This document shows positions 35,873 to 44,317 of a stretch of 64,000 nt of DNA, one piece after another. Both the position numbers and the translations under genes were made by a program. The notes beneath the pieces were generated by a model. It saw nothing but the letters and a program-made list of their open reading frames with translations. It did no database searches and was not told the origin of the DNA. The stretch spans positions 124,001 through 188,000 of the forward strand of contig NZ_SACP01000010.1 in the NCBI RefSeq assembly GCF_004004555.2. Reading direction: 5' to 3'. This DNA is from Methylobacterium oryzihabitans (lineage in GTDB: Bacteria; Pseudomonadota; Alphaproteobacteria; Rhizobiales; Beijerinckiaceae). Each line of letters starts with the position of its first letter. The stretch's first letter is position 1.

Positions 35873-36286
35873 TCAGCCGGCACCGTGCAGGCAGCCCTCG
35901 CGGGCGGCGGCCCGTCCGGGCATCGCCGCGTCGGCGAGCAGACGCTCCAGCGCCCCCCGCATCTGCGAGCCCTGGTAGGGCTTCTGGATCACCACGGCGT
36001 CCCGGTACTCGTGATCGACCCCGTGGCGGCCGTAGCCGGTGGCGAACAGGAACGGGATGGCCCGCGCCAGCAGCTCGTCGGCGACCGGGTAGCTCCGGGC
36101 GGTCCCGAGGTTCACATCGAGGATCGCGAGGTCGAAGGTCTGATCCCGCACCAGGGCGAGGGCCTGTTCGAGGCGCATCGCCACCGCGACCTCGCAGCCC
36201 CAGTCGAGCAGCATGTCCTCGGCGAGCATCGCCACGAGGCTCTCGTCCTCGACGAGTAGAACCCGCCGTCCCGTCAGTGCCGTCAT
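35873..36286 (-). CDS. Single-domain response regulator
   Basis: 137 residues, a receiver domain alone: acidic pocket VEDES, phospho-acceptor D55 in AILDVNLG and the conserved lysine in VIQKPYQ. No output domain follows. It overlaps the HWE kinase stop by 4 bp (ATGA), so it is the likely phosphoryl acceptor of that kinase. In alphaproteobacteria such stand-alone receivers often act in general-stress or phosphorelay circuits, but no PhyR or NepR genes are nearby. Confidence 0.88.
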   Translation of the reverse strand: MTALTGRRVLLVEDESLVAMLAEDMLLDWGCEVAVAMRLEQALALVRDQTFDLAILDVNLGTARSYPVADELLARAIPFLFATGYGRHGVDHEYRDAVVIQKPYQGSQMRGALERLLADAAMPGRAAAREGCLHGAG

Positions 36287-37416
36287 GGGCCGGATCGTCC
36301 AGAGAAGGGGGAACGGCCGCCGTCCCGGCGGCCGACGATGTCCTGCCCGTGCCAGCCGGGGGCGGCGAGGGGGATGTCCATCCGGCAGACGACGCCGTCG
36401 CTCCGGTAGGCGATCTCCGCCGTGCCGCCAAACTCCATCGGCAATTGCCGCTCGATCAGGCGCGAGCCGAAGCCCTTCCCCTGCGGGGGCGTCACCGCCG
36501 GCCCGCCGCTCTCGCGCCAGGTCAGGGACAGGTGGCCGGCTCCGGCCGCCTCGCCGCCGAGGCTCCAGGTCACGGCGACGCGGCCCTCGGGGACCGACAG
36601 CGCCCCGTGCCGCACGGCGTTGGTCATCAGTTCGTGCAGGGCCATCGAGAGGGTCACGGCGACCTTGGGATGGAGCCGCGTCTCGGGGCCCTCGGTCCGG
36701 ATGCGGTCGGGCGAGGCCCCGGCGAGGCCGGACGCGAGCGCCCGCTCGATCACGCCGCGCAGGCTCGCGCTCTCCCAGTTGTCCTGCACCAGAACGTTGT
36801 GGGCGTCCGACAGGGCGGTCAGCCGGGCCTCGAAGGTGCTGCGCGCGCCCTCCTCGCTGCGGCCCCGGAAGGTCTGGGCGGCGATCGCCTGCACGGTCGC
36901 GAGGGTGTTCTTCACCCGGTGGTTCAGCTCGTGGATCAGCAGGGATTGTCGCTCCGCGGCGGCCTTCTCCTCGCTGACGTCGCGCACCTCGATGATCGTG
37001 CCGATGATGTTGGCGGCGTCGTCGCGGATCGGGCTCGCGGTGAACCCCACCGGGTAGAAGTGCCCGTCCTTGTGGACGAAGACCGCCTCGCCGCGCTCCT
37101 GGTTGTTCTCCGGGAAGGCGCGATCGATGGCGCAGTCCTCGATCGGGAAGTGGCTCCCGTCCGGATGGGTGTGATGGATGATGTCGTGCAGCGGGCAGTC
37201 GCGGGCCAGCACCTCGTCGAGGGCGAAGCCGGTGAGGTGCTCGGCGGCGCGGTTCATGTAGACGCAGCGTTGGCGCTCATCCATCAGGAAGATCGCGACC
37301 GTCGCGTTGTCGAGCACCGCGTTGAGCCGCCGCCGCGTGTCGGACAAGGGCTGGACCATCCGGGCCGGCGCTGGAATCCCGGCGGAGGGCGGCTCGGACA
37401 GCCGGTCGTTCGGCAT
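36283..37416 (-). CDS. PAS-HWE sensor histidine kinase
   Basis: 377 residues from the ATG at 37416. A PAS domain (about 27-150, LDNATVAIFLMDERQRCVYMNRAAEHLTG) precedes an HWE-type kinase domain with H166 in IHELNHRVKNTL and N-box HELMTNAVRHGAL. WRE and GFGSRLIERQL boxes follow. No membrane segment is seen, so it is cytoplasmic. PAS ligands cannot be told; the cysteines of a LOV domain are missing. It is coupled to the receiver gene, and a possible EcfG promoter lies 108 bp upstream. Confidence 0.9.
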   Translation of the reverse strand: MPNDRLSEPPSAGIPAPARMVQPLSDTRRRLNAVLDNATVAIFLMDERQRCVYMNRAAEHLTGFALDEVLARDCPLHDIIHHTHPDGSHFPIEDCAIDRAFPENNQERGEAVFVHKDGHFYPVGFTASPIRDDAANIIGTIIEVRDVSEEKAAAERQSLLIHELNHRVKNTLATVQAIAAQTFRGRSEEGARSTFEARLTALSDAHNVLVQDNWESASLRGVIERALASGLAGASPDRIRTEGPETRLHPKVAVTLSMALHELMTNAVRHGALSVPEGRVAVTWSLGGEAAGAGHLSLTWRESGGPAVTPPQGKGFGSRLIERQLPMEFGGTAEIAYRSDGVVCRMDIPLAAPGWHGQDIVGRRDGGRSPFSGRSGP

Positions 37417-37811
37417 GCGGCGGGCTCGTGGTCCTGGTGCCCCGACTCCGGAGCGCCCGGGCGAGGATGAGGGAGAACCGGTTAACGGCAGCTTCTGCCG
37501 CACGGTGAGAACACACCAACCGGAACAACGGCCGGAGCGGTTGGTTCCGCATCCGACCGGCATGAGGACTGCGCAGGCGCTTCCGGGCCGCGCCGCGCGA
37601 ACGGCAGCGTTCTGGTGCACCGAGGTCGCCGGCTCGTCCTCGCCGTGTGCCGGGGCCCCGGCCCGGAGCCGGCCCCCGACGAGGGCGAGCGCGCCGTCGG
37701 GCGCTGGCCTGTGCCGGCCGGGAAGACGGTCCTCGAACGATTCCACGATCCGACCCTGCCTCGATCCGCTCGGCGCGGGCCGTCCGATGCCGGCGGGCGC
37801 GTCGGGCGCGG
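37417..37811. other. 395-bp intergenic region upstream of the HWE kinase
   Basis: No convincing gene on either strand. The notable element is a symmetric block at 37517-37548, where ccaaccggaac and gttggttcc pair. It reads as a promoter-like GGAAC box on both strands (see 37524-37548). The rest is GC-rich non-coding sequence ending at the YbjQ-like gene's stop. Confidence 0.4.
37524..37548 (-). promoter_or_regulatory. Possible EcfG promoter for the HWE kinase operon
   Basis: Leftward it reads GGAAC-N16-TGTT; the + strand gives GGAAC-N16-GGTT from 37522. Both differ from the CGTT consensus by one base. The symmetry could equally be an operator or chance. The leftward form ends 108 bp before the kinase ATG. 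Confidence 0.3.
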
Positions 37812-38132
37812 TCAGGCCGGTTCGATCACCGCGGCGGTGCCGTAGGCGACCACGCCCATCATGGTCTGGTCGGTGTCGGCGGTGTCGAAGCGCATCATCA
37901 GCACCGCGTTGGCGCCGAGCTGCGCGGCGTGCTGCGCCATGCGGTCGATCGCCTGCCCGCGGGCATCCTCGATGAGCTGGCTGTATTCCGGAATCTCGCC
38001 GCCGACGATCGTGCGGAAGTTCGCCGTGAAGTTGCCGATCGCGCCGCGGCTGCGCACGACGGCGCCGAAGCACGGGCCGCGCACCTCGCGGATGCGGCAG
38101 TTCGGAACGGCTTCGGTGGTGACGATGACCAT
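37812..38132 (-). CDS. YbjQ/UPF0145 family protein
   Basis: 106 residues starting MVIVTTEAVPNCRIREVRGPCFG. It carries the YbjQ hallmarks GEIPEYSQLIEDARGQAIDRM and ANAVLMMRFDTA. The fold is small and forms oligomers; the function is unknown, although it is often annotated as 'heavy-metal-binding domain'. It lies 40 bp downstream of the LprI-like gene on the same strand and may be the last gene of that set. Confidence 0.88.
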   Translation of the reverse strand: MVIVTTEAVPNCRIREVRGPCFGAVVRSRGAIGNFTANFRTIVGGEIPEYSQLIEDARGQAIDRMAQHAAQLGANAVLMMRFDTADTDQTMMGVVAYGTAAVIEPA

Positions 38133-38172
38133 CGGTGGGGTCTCCCTGGAGGTGGAACGGGATACGGCGGCC

Positions 38173-38580
38173 TCACTGCGGGCAGGACAGGTCGCCGCCG
38201 GGGCACTTGAGCTGGGTCTGGAGGTCGCGGGTGCGGTCGGTCGTCAGCCCGGTCAGGCATTCGCCGACGAGCATCGGGCCGATCGTGCCGCCCGCCGTCG
38301 GATCGTCCGGGTCGGCGCCGGTGCGCAGGTCGCATTCGCGGTCGCGGAACGTCAGCCACGCCCGCTGCGCCCCCAGCAGATTGCGCTGGCCGTTGGCGTC
38401 GAGCCTGGCCTTGAGGGCGGCATAGACCCGGTTCAGATCGGCATTGGCCTTGTCGAGTTTCGCCGAGACGCAGGCCCCGGCCTCCATCTGGTTCGGGGCG
38501 TCGGAGCACAGGGCCGGCACCTGTGCCGCGGCCGCGACGGGCGCGAGGACGGCGAGGCTCAGCAGGGCGAGGCGCAGCAT
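38173..38580 (-). CDS. Secreted LprI/DUF1311 family protein
   Basis: 135 residues from the ATG at 38580. A signal peptide (1-20) leads to CSDAPNQMEAGACVSAKLDKANADLNRVY and LLGAQRAWLTFRDRECDL. This is the DUF1311 pattern, with four or more cysteines for disulfides. In Mycobacterium the family member LprI inhibits lysozyme; whether this one does is not known. It is 50 bp after the aspartic protease-like gene on the same strand. Confidence 0.85.
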   Translation of the reverse strand: MLRLALLSLAVLAPVAAAAQVPALCSDAPNQMEAGACVSAKLDKANADLNRVYAALKARLDANGQRNLLGAQRAWLTFRDRECDLRTGADPDDPTAGGTIGPMLVGECLTGLTTDRTRDLQTQLKCPGGDLSCPQ

Positions 38581-38630
38581 GGCGGTCGGTCTCTCGAAGC
38601 GTGGGACGGGGGGCGGTCGCGGCGGGGATC

Positions 38631-39737
38631 TCACGGCCCGTCCGCCCGGCGGGTGTCGCGGGCACGGAAACCGTAGAAGCCGCCGTCGGCGTCGTAGAGC
38701 AGGTCGTAGCCGTCGAGGACGTGCAGCCCGGTGTTGACGAACGGTTCGGGCCGGGTGGTGTCGAGCACGATGCGGCTCGGCGCCAGCGGGGCGTCCGCGT
38801 CGCCGACGGTGACGGCGTAGCGCGCCGCCGGCCCGCCGCCCGCGAGGTCGTCCGGGAACGTGAACGTCAGCCGGGTGCCGGGCGCCAGCGCCGGCCGCCC
38901 CCCGTCGTCGGGCGACAGGGATCCGGCGACGGCGGCCGGCGGCAGGGTGAGGTACATCGCGCCGACGCCGGTATCCATCAGCGCCCGGCCGCACGACCCG
39001 GCCGGAGCGTCGCCGACGGCGATGCAGACCGGCACGCCGCGCCACTCGCCGGCGATGCCGGGATAGGGATCGAGCGCGACGAAGCGGACATCGCCCGCGG
39101 TGTTGGCGCGGGTCAGGCCGACATGGACGCCCTCGCGGGTCACGACGTAGCCGCGGCGCATCGGCCCGGCCGCCGGATCGATGCCGAGCAGCGGGTTGGT
39201 GTCGGGGGTGCTCTGCGACTGGCTGTCGGCCTCGCGCCCGAAGCCGATGCCCATCATCGCGACCCCGGCCGGGGCGAGCGCGGGCCGGCAGGACCGGGCG
39301 CGCGCCGTGCAGGCGATGCGGTCGACGGCGAGGACCGGCAGCGGCCGGGTGGTGACGCTCGCCCCGTCGCGGCCGGTGACGGTCGCCGGCACCGTCACCC
39401 AGCGGCCGATCATGATCCGGCCCGAGCTGCTGTAGGTCAGCCGGCCGGGCCGGGACGGCAACGCGTCGATCCCGGGGATCCGCGCGGCCGAGACCACGAT
39501 CCCGGTCGAGCCGGTATCCATCACCACCGGCTTGGTCTCACCGCCGAAGGACAGGCCGAGCCGGGGCGGCCGGGTGGCGGCCGGACCGTCGAGGAAGCCG
39601 AGGAACACGCCCGCGCCGTCGCCGTAGACCGGGGGAGCGCCGGCGGCGGCCGGCACGGGCGCGAGCAGGCCGAGAAGGCCCGCGACGGCCGCGAGGCGGC
39701 GACGGATGGTCGGGACCGGAAGACGGGGATCGGCCAA
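38631..39737 (-). CDS. Secreted bilobal pepsin-like aspartic protease candidate
   Basis: 368 residues. An N-terminal signal (about 14-33) precedes two active-site-like motifs: VVMDTGSTGIVVS with D74 and RALMDTGVGAMYL with D255, 181 residues apart. Pepsins carry two such D-T/S-G motifs, one per lobe, and the hydrophobic-hydrophobic-G motif partners (YLTLP) and a flap-like LTYSSSGRIMIGRW (100-113) are also present. Six cysteines, fitting disulfides, support export. Pepsin-like proteins (shewasin type) are rare in bacteria. It is on the same strand as the LprI-like gene and a small secreted protein. Confidence 0.6.
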   Translation of the reverse strand: MADPRLPVPTIRRRLAAVAGLLGLLAPVPAAAGAPPVYGDGAGVFLGFLDGPAATRPPRLGLSFGGETKPVVMDTGSTGIVVSAARIPGIDALPSRPGRLTYSSSGRIMIGRWVTVPATVTGRDGASVTTRPLPVLAVDRIACTARARSCRPALAPAGVAMMGIGFGREADSQSQSTPDTNPLLGIDPAAGPMRRGYVVTREGVHVGLTRANTAGDVRFVALDPYPGIAGEWRGVPVCIAVGDAPAGSCGRALMDTGVGAMYLTLPPAAVAGSLSPDDGGRPALAPGTRLTFTFPDDLAGGGPAARYAVTVGDADAPLAPSRIVLDTTRPEPFVNTGLHVLDGYDLLYDADGGFYGFRARDTRRADGP

Positions 39738-39764
39738 CGCGAGGCTTCCTCGGTTGCGGCGCGG

Positions 39765-40049
39765 TCAGCGGGTCAGGCGGTAGAGTTCGCGGTTGCGGTC
39801 CGCCGCGATCACGTCCCGGTCGGCGCGGTCGCGCTCGACGAGGCCGCGCTCCTGCGCGACCGCGGCGCCGACCTCGTTGCCCATCGCCGCCCGTTCGCGC
39901 GCGACCGCGAAGTCGTCGCGCGCCCGGTCGGTGGCGACGATCCCGGCGCCGCGGTCGCGCAGGTCGCGGCCGAGGAACTCTCCCGGGGTCTGGGCGAGCC
40001 CGGTCGTCGCGAACGACGCCGCGAGGCCCGCGAGCAGGACCATTCTCAT
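39765..40049 (-). CDS. Small secreted charged protein
   Basis: 94 residues. A signal peptide (1-19, LAQ) is followed by a highly charged Arg/Asp/Glu/Ala-rich helix (FLGRDLRDRGAGIVATDRARDDF, RGLVERDRADRDVIAADRNREL). It is not a known domain. It is 27 bp upstream of the protease-like gene on the same strand, so it may be cotranscribed, and could act as a chaperone or propeptide-like partner, but this is guesswork. Confidence 0.65.
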   Translation of the reverse strand: MRMVLLAGLAASFATTGLAQTPGEFLGRDLRDRGAGIVATDRARDDFAVARERAAMGNEVGAAVAQERGLVERDRADRDVIAADRNRELYRLTR

Positions 40050-40257
40050 GTCGATCTCCGAAGTCTTCGGCGGAAAAGCTGCCGGAATATCCTGAGCCGG
40101 ATCATCCGGTCATCGGCCGACGACCAAGAGATGCCTGCTTCTTGGAGCCGGAGCAACACGCATCGCTATGTACTCTTAGCAAGGCGATAAGCGGAGACTT
40201 GGCGCGTTGTCGTTTACCGTGTCGCAACGCGCGGTTGCCGAGGCGTGAAGCCTCCGC

Positions 40258-40387
40258 CTCATACCAACGGCCCGGGATGCTGACGCATCGGGCCGTTGAT
40301 CCATCTCGAATTTCCGACACTAAGCCAGAGGCTTAGCGGAACTTCGAGAGCAGAACCAAAGGTCATTTTCAATGACCGTTGGTATCA
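40258..40387 (-). repeat. Dispersed palindromic repeat A, copy 2
   Basis: 130 bp on the minus strand, matching 22826-22986 without its 30-bp extra palindrome. The TGA at its first end is the stop codon of the lytic transglycosylase (40385-40387), as for copy 1 and the kinase. The stem is CTAAG/CTTAG where copy 1 has CCAAG/CTTGG, a compensatory C-G to T-A pair. The remaining gap to 40049 shows no gene. Confidence 0.8.
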
Positions 40388-41278
40388 GGTCGGCCGCCAG
40401 CCGCGGGCGCGCCAGCCGGCCTGGACCTGCTCGCGCAGCTTCCTGATCTGGGCCTCGCGCCGCGACCAGAACACCCGCTGGAAATCCGGCGAGCCGCGCT
40501 TGAGGCCCCGCGTCGCCGCCAGCGCGGCGAGCGCGCCGAGGGGCTCGCGCCGGGCGACGAAGGTCGGCACCCGGCCGGTTCCGGGCAGGGAGGCGACGAG
40601 GGTGCTTCCCGACAGGTAGGCGCGGGCGCGGGCGCAGTAGGTCACCGAGAGCGGCGACATGAACTCGGAGCCGTGGCCGGCACGGTACTTCATCAGCGCC
40701 CGGCACAGGTCGCCGTCGGCGAGGCGCCACGCCTGGGCGAGGTAGCGCACGCCGTAGCGCACGTTGGTCTCCGGCACCGCCAGATCCTCGGGCGTGCCGC
40801 GGAAGCCGAGCATCGCGGCGGTGCCGGGGCGCACCTGCATCAGGCCGATTTCGCCGACGCCGCCGATCACGCCCGGATTGTAGCCGCTCTCGACGTGGGC
40901 GACGGCCTGGGCGACCTCCGCCGGCATCCCCTCGATCCCGGCCTGCCGGGCGATCAGCGCCAGGAACCGGGCGCGCTCGCCGCCGGCCGCGGCGGCCGGC
41001 ACCGGGGCGGTCGCGAGCGGCACCGGTGCAGCCGGCACCGGTGCAGCCGGCACCGGCCCAGCCGGCACCGGCCCAGCCGGCGCGGGAGCCGCGAAGGAAG
41101 TCGGGCGCGGCGGCGGGACCGGTGGGGCGGAGGCGGGCTCGGCCCGCGCGGCCCCGAGCCCGGCCAGCACCATCGCGCCGGACAGGGCCGCGGCGATGCG
41201 GCGGCCGGGTGTCCTCGGAGTCGTCCTCGCGGTGGCGGTCGCGTGCAAAGCCTGATTCCGGAGCCGGTCGGCGGCCAT
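40385..41278 (-). CDS. Secreted lytic transglycosylase (SLT-type)
   Basis: 297 residues with a basic start and signal-like segment ending ARA (about 27-46). A proline/alanine linker with four tandem 5-residue repeats follows. The C-terminal SLT domain carries the catalytic glutamate in AVAHVESGYNPGVIG, with VGEIGLMQVRPGTA and VRYGVRYLAQAW as family motifs. It cleaves peptidoglycan with formation of 1,6-anhydromuramic ends in the periplasm. A Pro/Ala linker is usual for surface-located enzymes. The stop lies in repeat A. Confidence 0.9.
   Translation of the reverse strand: MAADRLRNQALHATATARTTPRTPGRRIAAALSGAMVLAGLGAARAEPASAPPVPPPRPTSFAAPAPAGPVPAGPVPAAPVPAAPVPLATAPVPAAAAGGERARFLALIARQAGIEGMPAEVAQAVAHVESGYNPGVIGGVGEIGLMQVRPGTAAMLGFRGTPEDLAVPETNVRYGVRYLAQAWRLADGDLCRALMKYRAGHGSEFMSPLSVTYCARARAYLSGSTLVASLPGTGRVPTFVARREPLGALAALAATRGLKRGSPDFQRVFWSRREAQIRKLREQVQAGWRARGWRPT
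41021..41080. repeat. Four-unit 15-bp minisatellite in the transglycosylase linker
   Basis: Units CACCGGTGCAGCCGG, CACCGGTGCAGCCGG, CACCGGCCCAGCCGG and CACCGGCCCAGCCGG start at 41021, 41036, 41051 and 41066. They encode alternating Val/Pro/Ala/Gly repeats in the linker of the lytic transglycosylase. The in-frame 15-bp period means copy changes alter linker length without frameshift. Confidence 0.85.
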
Positions 41279-41490
41279 CGTGCCGCGCGACCATGAACGA
41301 GTGTTGAACCGGCACGGCCGGCGCCCGGTCCGGGCCGGTTATAGGGCGGAGGGCGCCGCATCCACAGCCCCGCGGCCATGCCGCGGCGATCGGGCTGGCC
41401 GAATCCCTGCGGTTGCGGTTAAGCCTTCTGCAACCGGTGCGGCCCGCCTGATGCACCGGACGGCCAACCGCGAATCAGGACGCGCCTCCG

Positions 41491-42381
41491 GTGAGTACGC
41501 CGCTCGACAGCATCGCCACCGTGCTCGAGGAGACCGGGGACTACCGGGTGCTCCGCCGGCTCGCGCCGCTCGAACCCCTCGCCGTGCCCCCCGACGAGCC
41601 GACCTTCATCGGCCTCGTCGTCGACACCGAGACCACCGGCACCGATTTCGGCCGCGACGAGGTGATCGAACTCGGCATCCTGAAGTTCGAGTACGGCGCC
41701 AGCGGCCGGATCTACCGGATCCTCGACAGCTTCAACCAGCTCCACCAGCCGAGCCGGCCGATCCCGCCGGAGATCACGCGCCTCACCGGCATCACCGACG
41801 CCGAGGTCGCGGGCCGGCGCATCGACGACGCGGCGGTGGCGGCGCTCGCCCGCGACGCCGCGGTGGTGATCGCCCACAATGCGAGCTTCGACCGGCAGAT
41901 GTGCGAGGGCCGCTGGCCGGTCTTCGCCGACCGGAACTGGGCGTGCTCGTGCCATCAGGTGCCGTGGCGCGACGAGGGCCACGAGGGCCTCAAGCTCGGC
42001 TACCTGCTGATCGACCACGGCTACTTCCACCACGGCCACCGCGCCATCGACGATTGCCACGCGCTGCTGCGGCTGCTGTCGCTGCCGCTGAGGGCGTCCG
42101 GGCGGCTCGCCCTCGCGTGCCTGCTGGAGACCGCGCGCCGGCCGACCGTGCGCCTGTGGGCGCAGGGCTCGCCGATCGAGACCAAGGACCTGCTCAAGGC
42201 CCGGCGCTACCGCTGGAGCGGGCGGCGGCGGTGCTGGTACGTCGACCTCGACGAGGAGCGCATCGAGATCGAGCGCAGCTTCCTCAGCGAGCAGGTTTTT
42301 CGCCGCCCGCTCCTCGACCTGCCCTCCGACCGGATCACCGCCCGCGACCGCTTCTCCGCCCGGACCAATCCGGAGGCGTGA
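41491..42381 (+). CDS. DEDDh 3'-5' exonuclease (DnaQ-like)
   Basis: 296 residues from a GTG start. Exonuclease motifs: LVVDTETTGTD (Exo I), HNASFDRQM (Exo II) and HRAIDDCHA (Exo III, the h-type histidine). It resembles the epsilon-subunit-like proteins of about 300 residues in alphaproteobacteria that carry a C-terminal extension (here about 210-296, RYRWSGRRRCWYVDLDEERIEIE). It removes nucleotides from 3' ends; proofreading or repair use is unknown. It is not adjacent to polymerase genes. Confidence 0.88.
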   Translation: MSTPLDSIATVLEETGDYRVLRRLAPLEPLAVPPDEPTFIGLVVDTETTGTDFGRDEVIELGILKFEYGASGRIYRILDSFNQLHQPSRPIPPEITRLTGITDAEVAGRRIDDAAVAALARDAAVVIAHNASFDRQMCEGRWPVFADRNWACSCHQVPWRDEGHEGLKLGYLLIDHGYFHHGHRAIDDCHALLRLLSLPLRASGRLALACLLETARRPTVRLWAQGSPIETKDLLKARRYRWSGRRRCWYVDLDEERIEIERSFLSEQVFRRPLLDLPSDRITARDRFSARTNPEA

Positions 42382-42382
42382 G

Positions 42383-42404
42383 CGGCGAGGCGGACGCCTC
42401 GCCG
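42383..42404. terminator. Hairpin after the exonuclease gene
   Basis: A 9-bp stem (cggcgaggc/gcctcgccg) with a GGAC loop, immediately after the exonuclease stop and before a convergent small ORF. No T-tract, so a moderate terminator at most. Confidence 0.4.
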
Positions 42405-42414
42405 GGTCGCGGCC

Positions 42415-42495
42415 TCAATCGACCGCGACCGAGACCACGGCGAAGAGAGAGGCGAGCACGAGGTTGGCGCAGGCAAGGACGAGGATCACGGTCAT
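42415..42495 (-). CDS. Putative 26-residue membrane miniprotein
   Basis: The ORF runs from the ATG at 42495 to the TGA at 42415 and encodes MTVILVLACANLVLASLFAV plus VSVAVD, a single hydrophobic helix with no charge until the last residue. Only a weak upstream GCGGA is seen. The pattern fits small membrane peptides such as those attached to transport complexes, but no partner is adjacent. It may also be a chance ORF. Confidence 0.35.
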   Translation of the reverse strand: MTVILVLACANLVLASLFAVVSVAVD

Positions 42496-42737
42496 CGGAC
42501 ATCCGCTGGGGCAGGGCGGTTCGGGATGAACCGCATCGATCCCCGCGACCCTGCACCGCCGCCCTCTAGCGAAGACCTTGCCGGAGCCACCTCGTCCCCA
42601 GTCCCGGGCCCGGGCCCCGGACCTTTCGTCCGCCGTCGCGAATGCCGGCTCGCCGGGTTCGCGACGATTCTCACCGGCCCTGCGAGGCTTCGTTCACCCT
42701 GGCGGACGCCCGCCGGTCGCGGGCGCCGCGCGGAGCG

Positions 42738-43085
42738 TCAGCGCTTGCGCGCCTTGCGGGCGGCGTAGCGGGCGTCGCGGGCCGCCTTGCGCTCGGCCTC
42801 CGAGGCTGCCTCGCGCTCGGCGGCTTCCGCGGCCTCCTTCTCGGCCTGAGCGCGGGCCTCGGCGGCGGCGGCCTCGGCGGCGGCGGCCTCGGCCTCGCGC
42901 TGCGCCTCGCGCTCCGCGGTCCGCTGCGCCCGCGCCTCGGCGATCCGCTGCCGCTCGGCCTTGCGGGCCTGCACCGCCGGATCGTCGGATGCCGGGCGCG
43001 TGCGGAACTTGTCCAGCAAAGCCTTCTTCGCGTTCGCCGACGCACTCTGCCGATCGTTGAAGTGCTGGTCCTTGAAGCCGGCCAT
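42738..43085 (-). CDS. DUF6481 family charged helical protein
   Basis: 115 residues with MAGFKDQHFNDRQSASANAKKALLDKFRTRP at the start, the conserved part of the DUF6481 family. It is followed by a long Ala/Glu/Arg-rich helix (about 45-110), probably a coiled coil with a basic end (ARDARYAARKARKR). It could bind RNA or nucleic acid or act as a structural protein; no function is known. AAGGA is near the ATG. Confidence 0.8.
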   Translation of the reverse strand: MAGFKDQHFNDRQSASANAKKALLDKFRTRPASDDPAVQARKAERQRIAEARAQRTAEREAQREAEAAAAEAAAAEARAQAEKEAAEAAEREAASEAERKAARDARYAARKARKR

Positions 43086-43296
43086 CGTACTCGTCTTGCC
43101 TTCCTTGAGGGGGGCCCGCGCAGTGTGCGCGGCGTGTCGGATCGGGAGGAGAACGCCGGCGGCGCGTGCGCGCTCCCGGCCGCGTCGTCGGGCGCCGTTC
43201 CGCGGGGCGGACCGTGTCGTCGCCTGCTGCTGTAATGCCTGTCGCGCGCCGGTTCAAAGCCCCCGCGTCAAAAATGCCGGGGCCGGGTCCGGTTCT

Positions 43297-44196
43297 TCAG
43301 TAGGTCCAGCGCTGGGCCTTGGCGACCAGGAAGTCGCGGAACGCCTGGACCCGGGCCACCGTGCGCATCTCCTCGGCGTAGACGAGATAGCTCTCGAGGT
43401 TCGGCATCTCGGCGTCGCGCAGCACCTGGACCAGCTCGGCGTTCCCGTCGGCGACGTAGTCGGGCAGGATGCCGATGCCGGCGCCGGTCTCGACCGCGAC
43501 CTGCAGCGCCGAGATGTTGTTGACCGTGAAGTGGATCGCCCGCGGCTCGCGCCCGTCGCGCCCGACCGTCGAGAGCCAATGCGTCGCCATCAGGTAGGAC
43601 GGCTGGTCGCCGCCGAACGAGACCAGCCGGTGGTTGTCGAGGTCGTCGATCGACTTCGGCTCGCCGAATCGCTTGATGTACTCGCCCGAGGCAAAGACGT
43701 GGTAATGTACCGTGAACAGCCGGCGCTGGATCAGGTCGGGCTGGGCCGGGCGGCGCAGGCGGATCGCCACGTCGGCCTCGCGCATCGCGAGGTCGAGTTC
43801 CTCGTTGGTCAGGATCAGTTCGACCCGCACGTCCGGATGCAGGTCGAGGAACTCCGACACACGCTGGGCGAGCCAGGCGGTGCCGAGGCCGACCGTCGTC
43901 GTCACCTTGAGGTCGCCGGACGGGCGCTCGCTCGTCTCGACCAGCCGGGCCCGGGTGGTCTCGAGCCGCATCTTCATGTCCCGGGCGGCCCGGAACAGCA
44001 GGTCGCCCTGCTCGGTGAGGATCAGGCCACGGGCGTGGCGGTGGAAGAGCGGCGCCTTCAGCTCCCGTTCCAGGGCGCTGATCTGACGGCTGACCGCCGA
44101 CTGGCTCAGCCCGATGTCGTCGCCCGCCTTGGTGAAGCTGCCCGCCTCGGCGACGTTCAGGAAGATCCGGATCTTGTCCCAGTCCACGGCCGTCAT
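43297..44196 (-). CDS. LysR-family transcriptional regulator
   Basis: 299 residues from the ATG at 44196. The N-terminal helix-turn-helix is clear (IFLNVAEAGSFTKAGDDIGLSQSAVSRQISALE). The substrate-binding domain follows with GILPDYVADG and ends at about 299. The divergent side holds no gene; upstream by 120 bp on the same strand is trxB. Its target and ligand are unknown, although it may regulate trxB or itself. Confidence 0.9.
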   Translation of the reverse strand: MTAVDWDKIRIFLNVAEAGSFTKAGDDIGLSQSAVSRQISALERELKAPLFHRHARGLILTEQGDLLFRAARDMKMRLETTRARLVETSERPSGDLKVTTTVGLGTAWLAQRVSEFLDLHPDVRVELILTNEELDLAMREADVAIRLRRPAQPDLIQRRLFTVHYHVFASGEYIKRFGEPKSIDDLDNHRLVSFGGDQPSYLMATHWLSTVGRDGREPRAIHFTVNNISALQVAVETGAGIGILPDYVADGNAELVQVLRDAEMPNLESYLVYAEEMRTVARVQAFRDFLVAKAQRWTY

Positions 44197-44317
44197 CCCC
44201 GCGCCAGAGGTCCGGCCGGCGGGGTCGGGGCCGGAACCGCTCGCGTACGCTCGCACCATCGTGCCCGGGACGACGGAGCCGCGGCCCCGCCGAACCCGGC
44301 CGCTCCCGCCCCCCGGC

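Noticed and set aside
41021..41080. Possible CRISPR or regulatory repeat
   Set aside because: It is in frame within the transglycosylase and codes for a Pro/Ala linker.
42415..42495. Second look at the 26-residue ORF as a KdpF-type subunit
   Set aside because: No kdp genes nearby; kept only as a low-confidence miniprotein.
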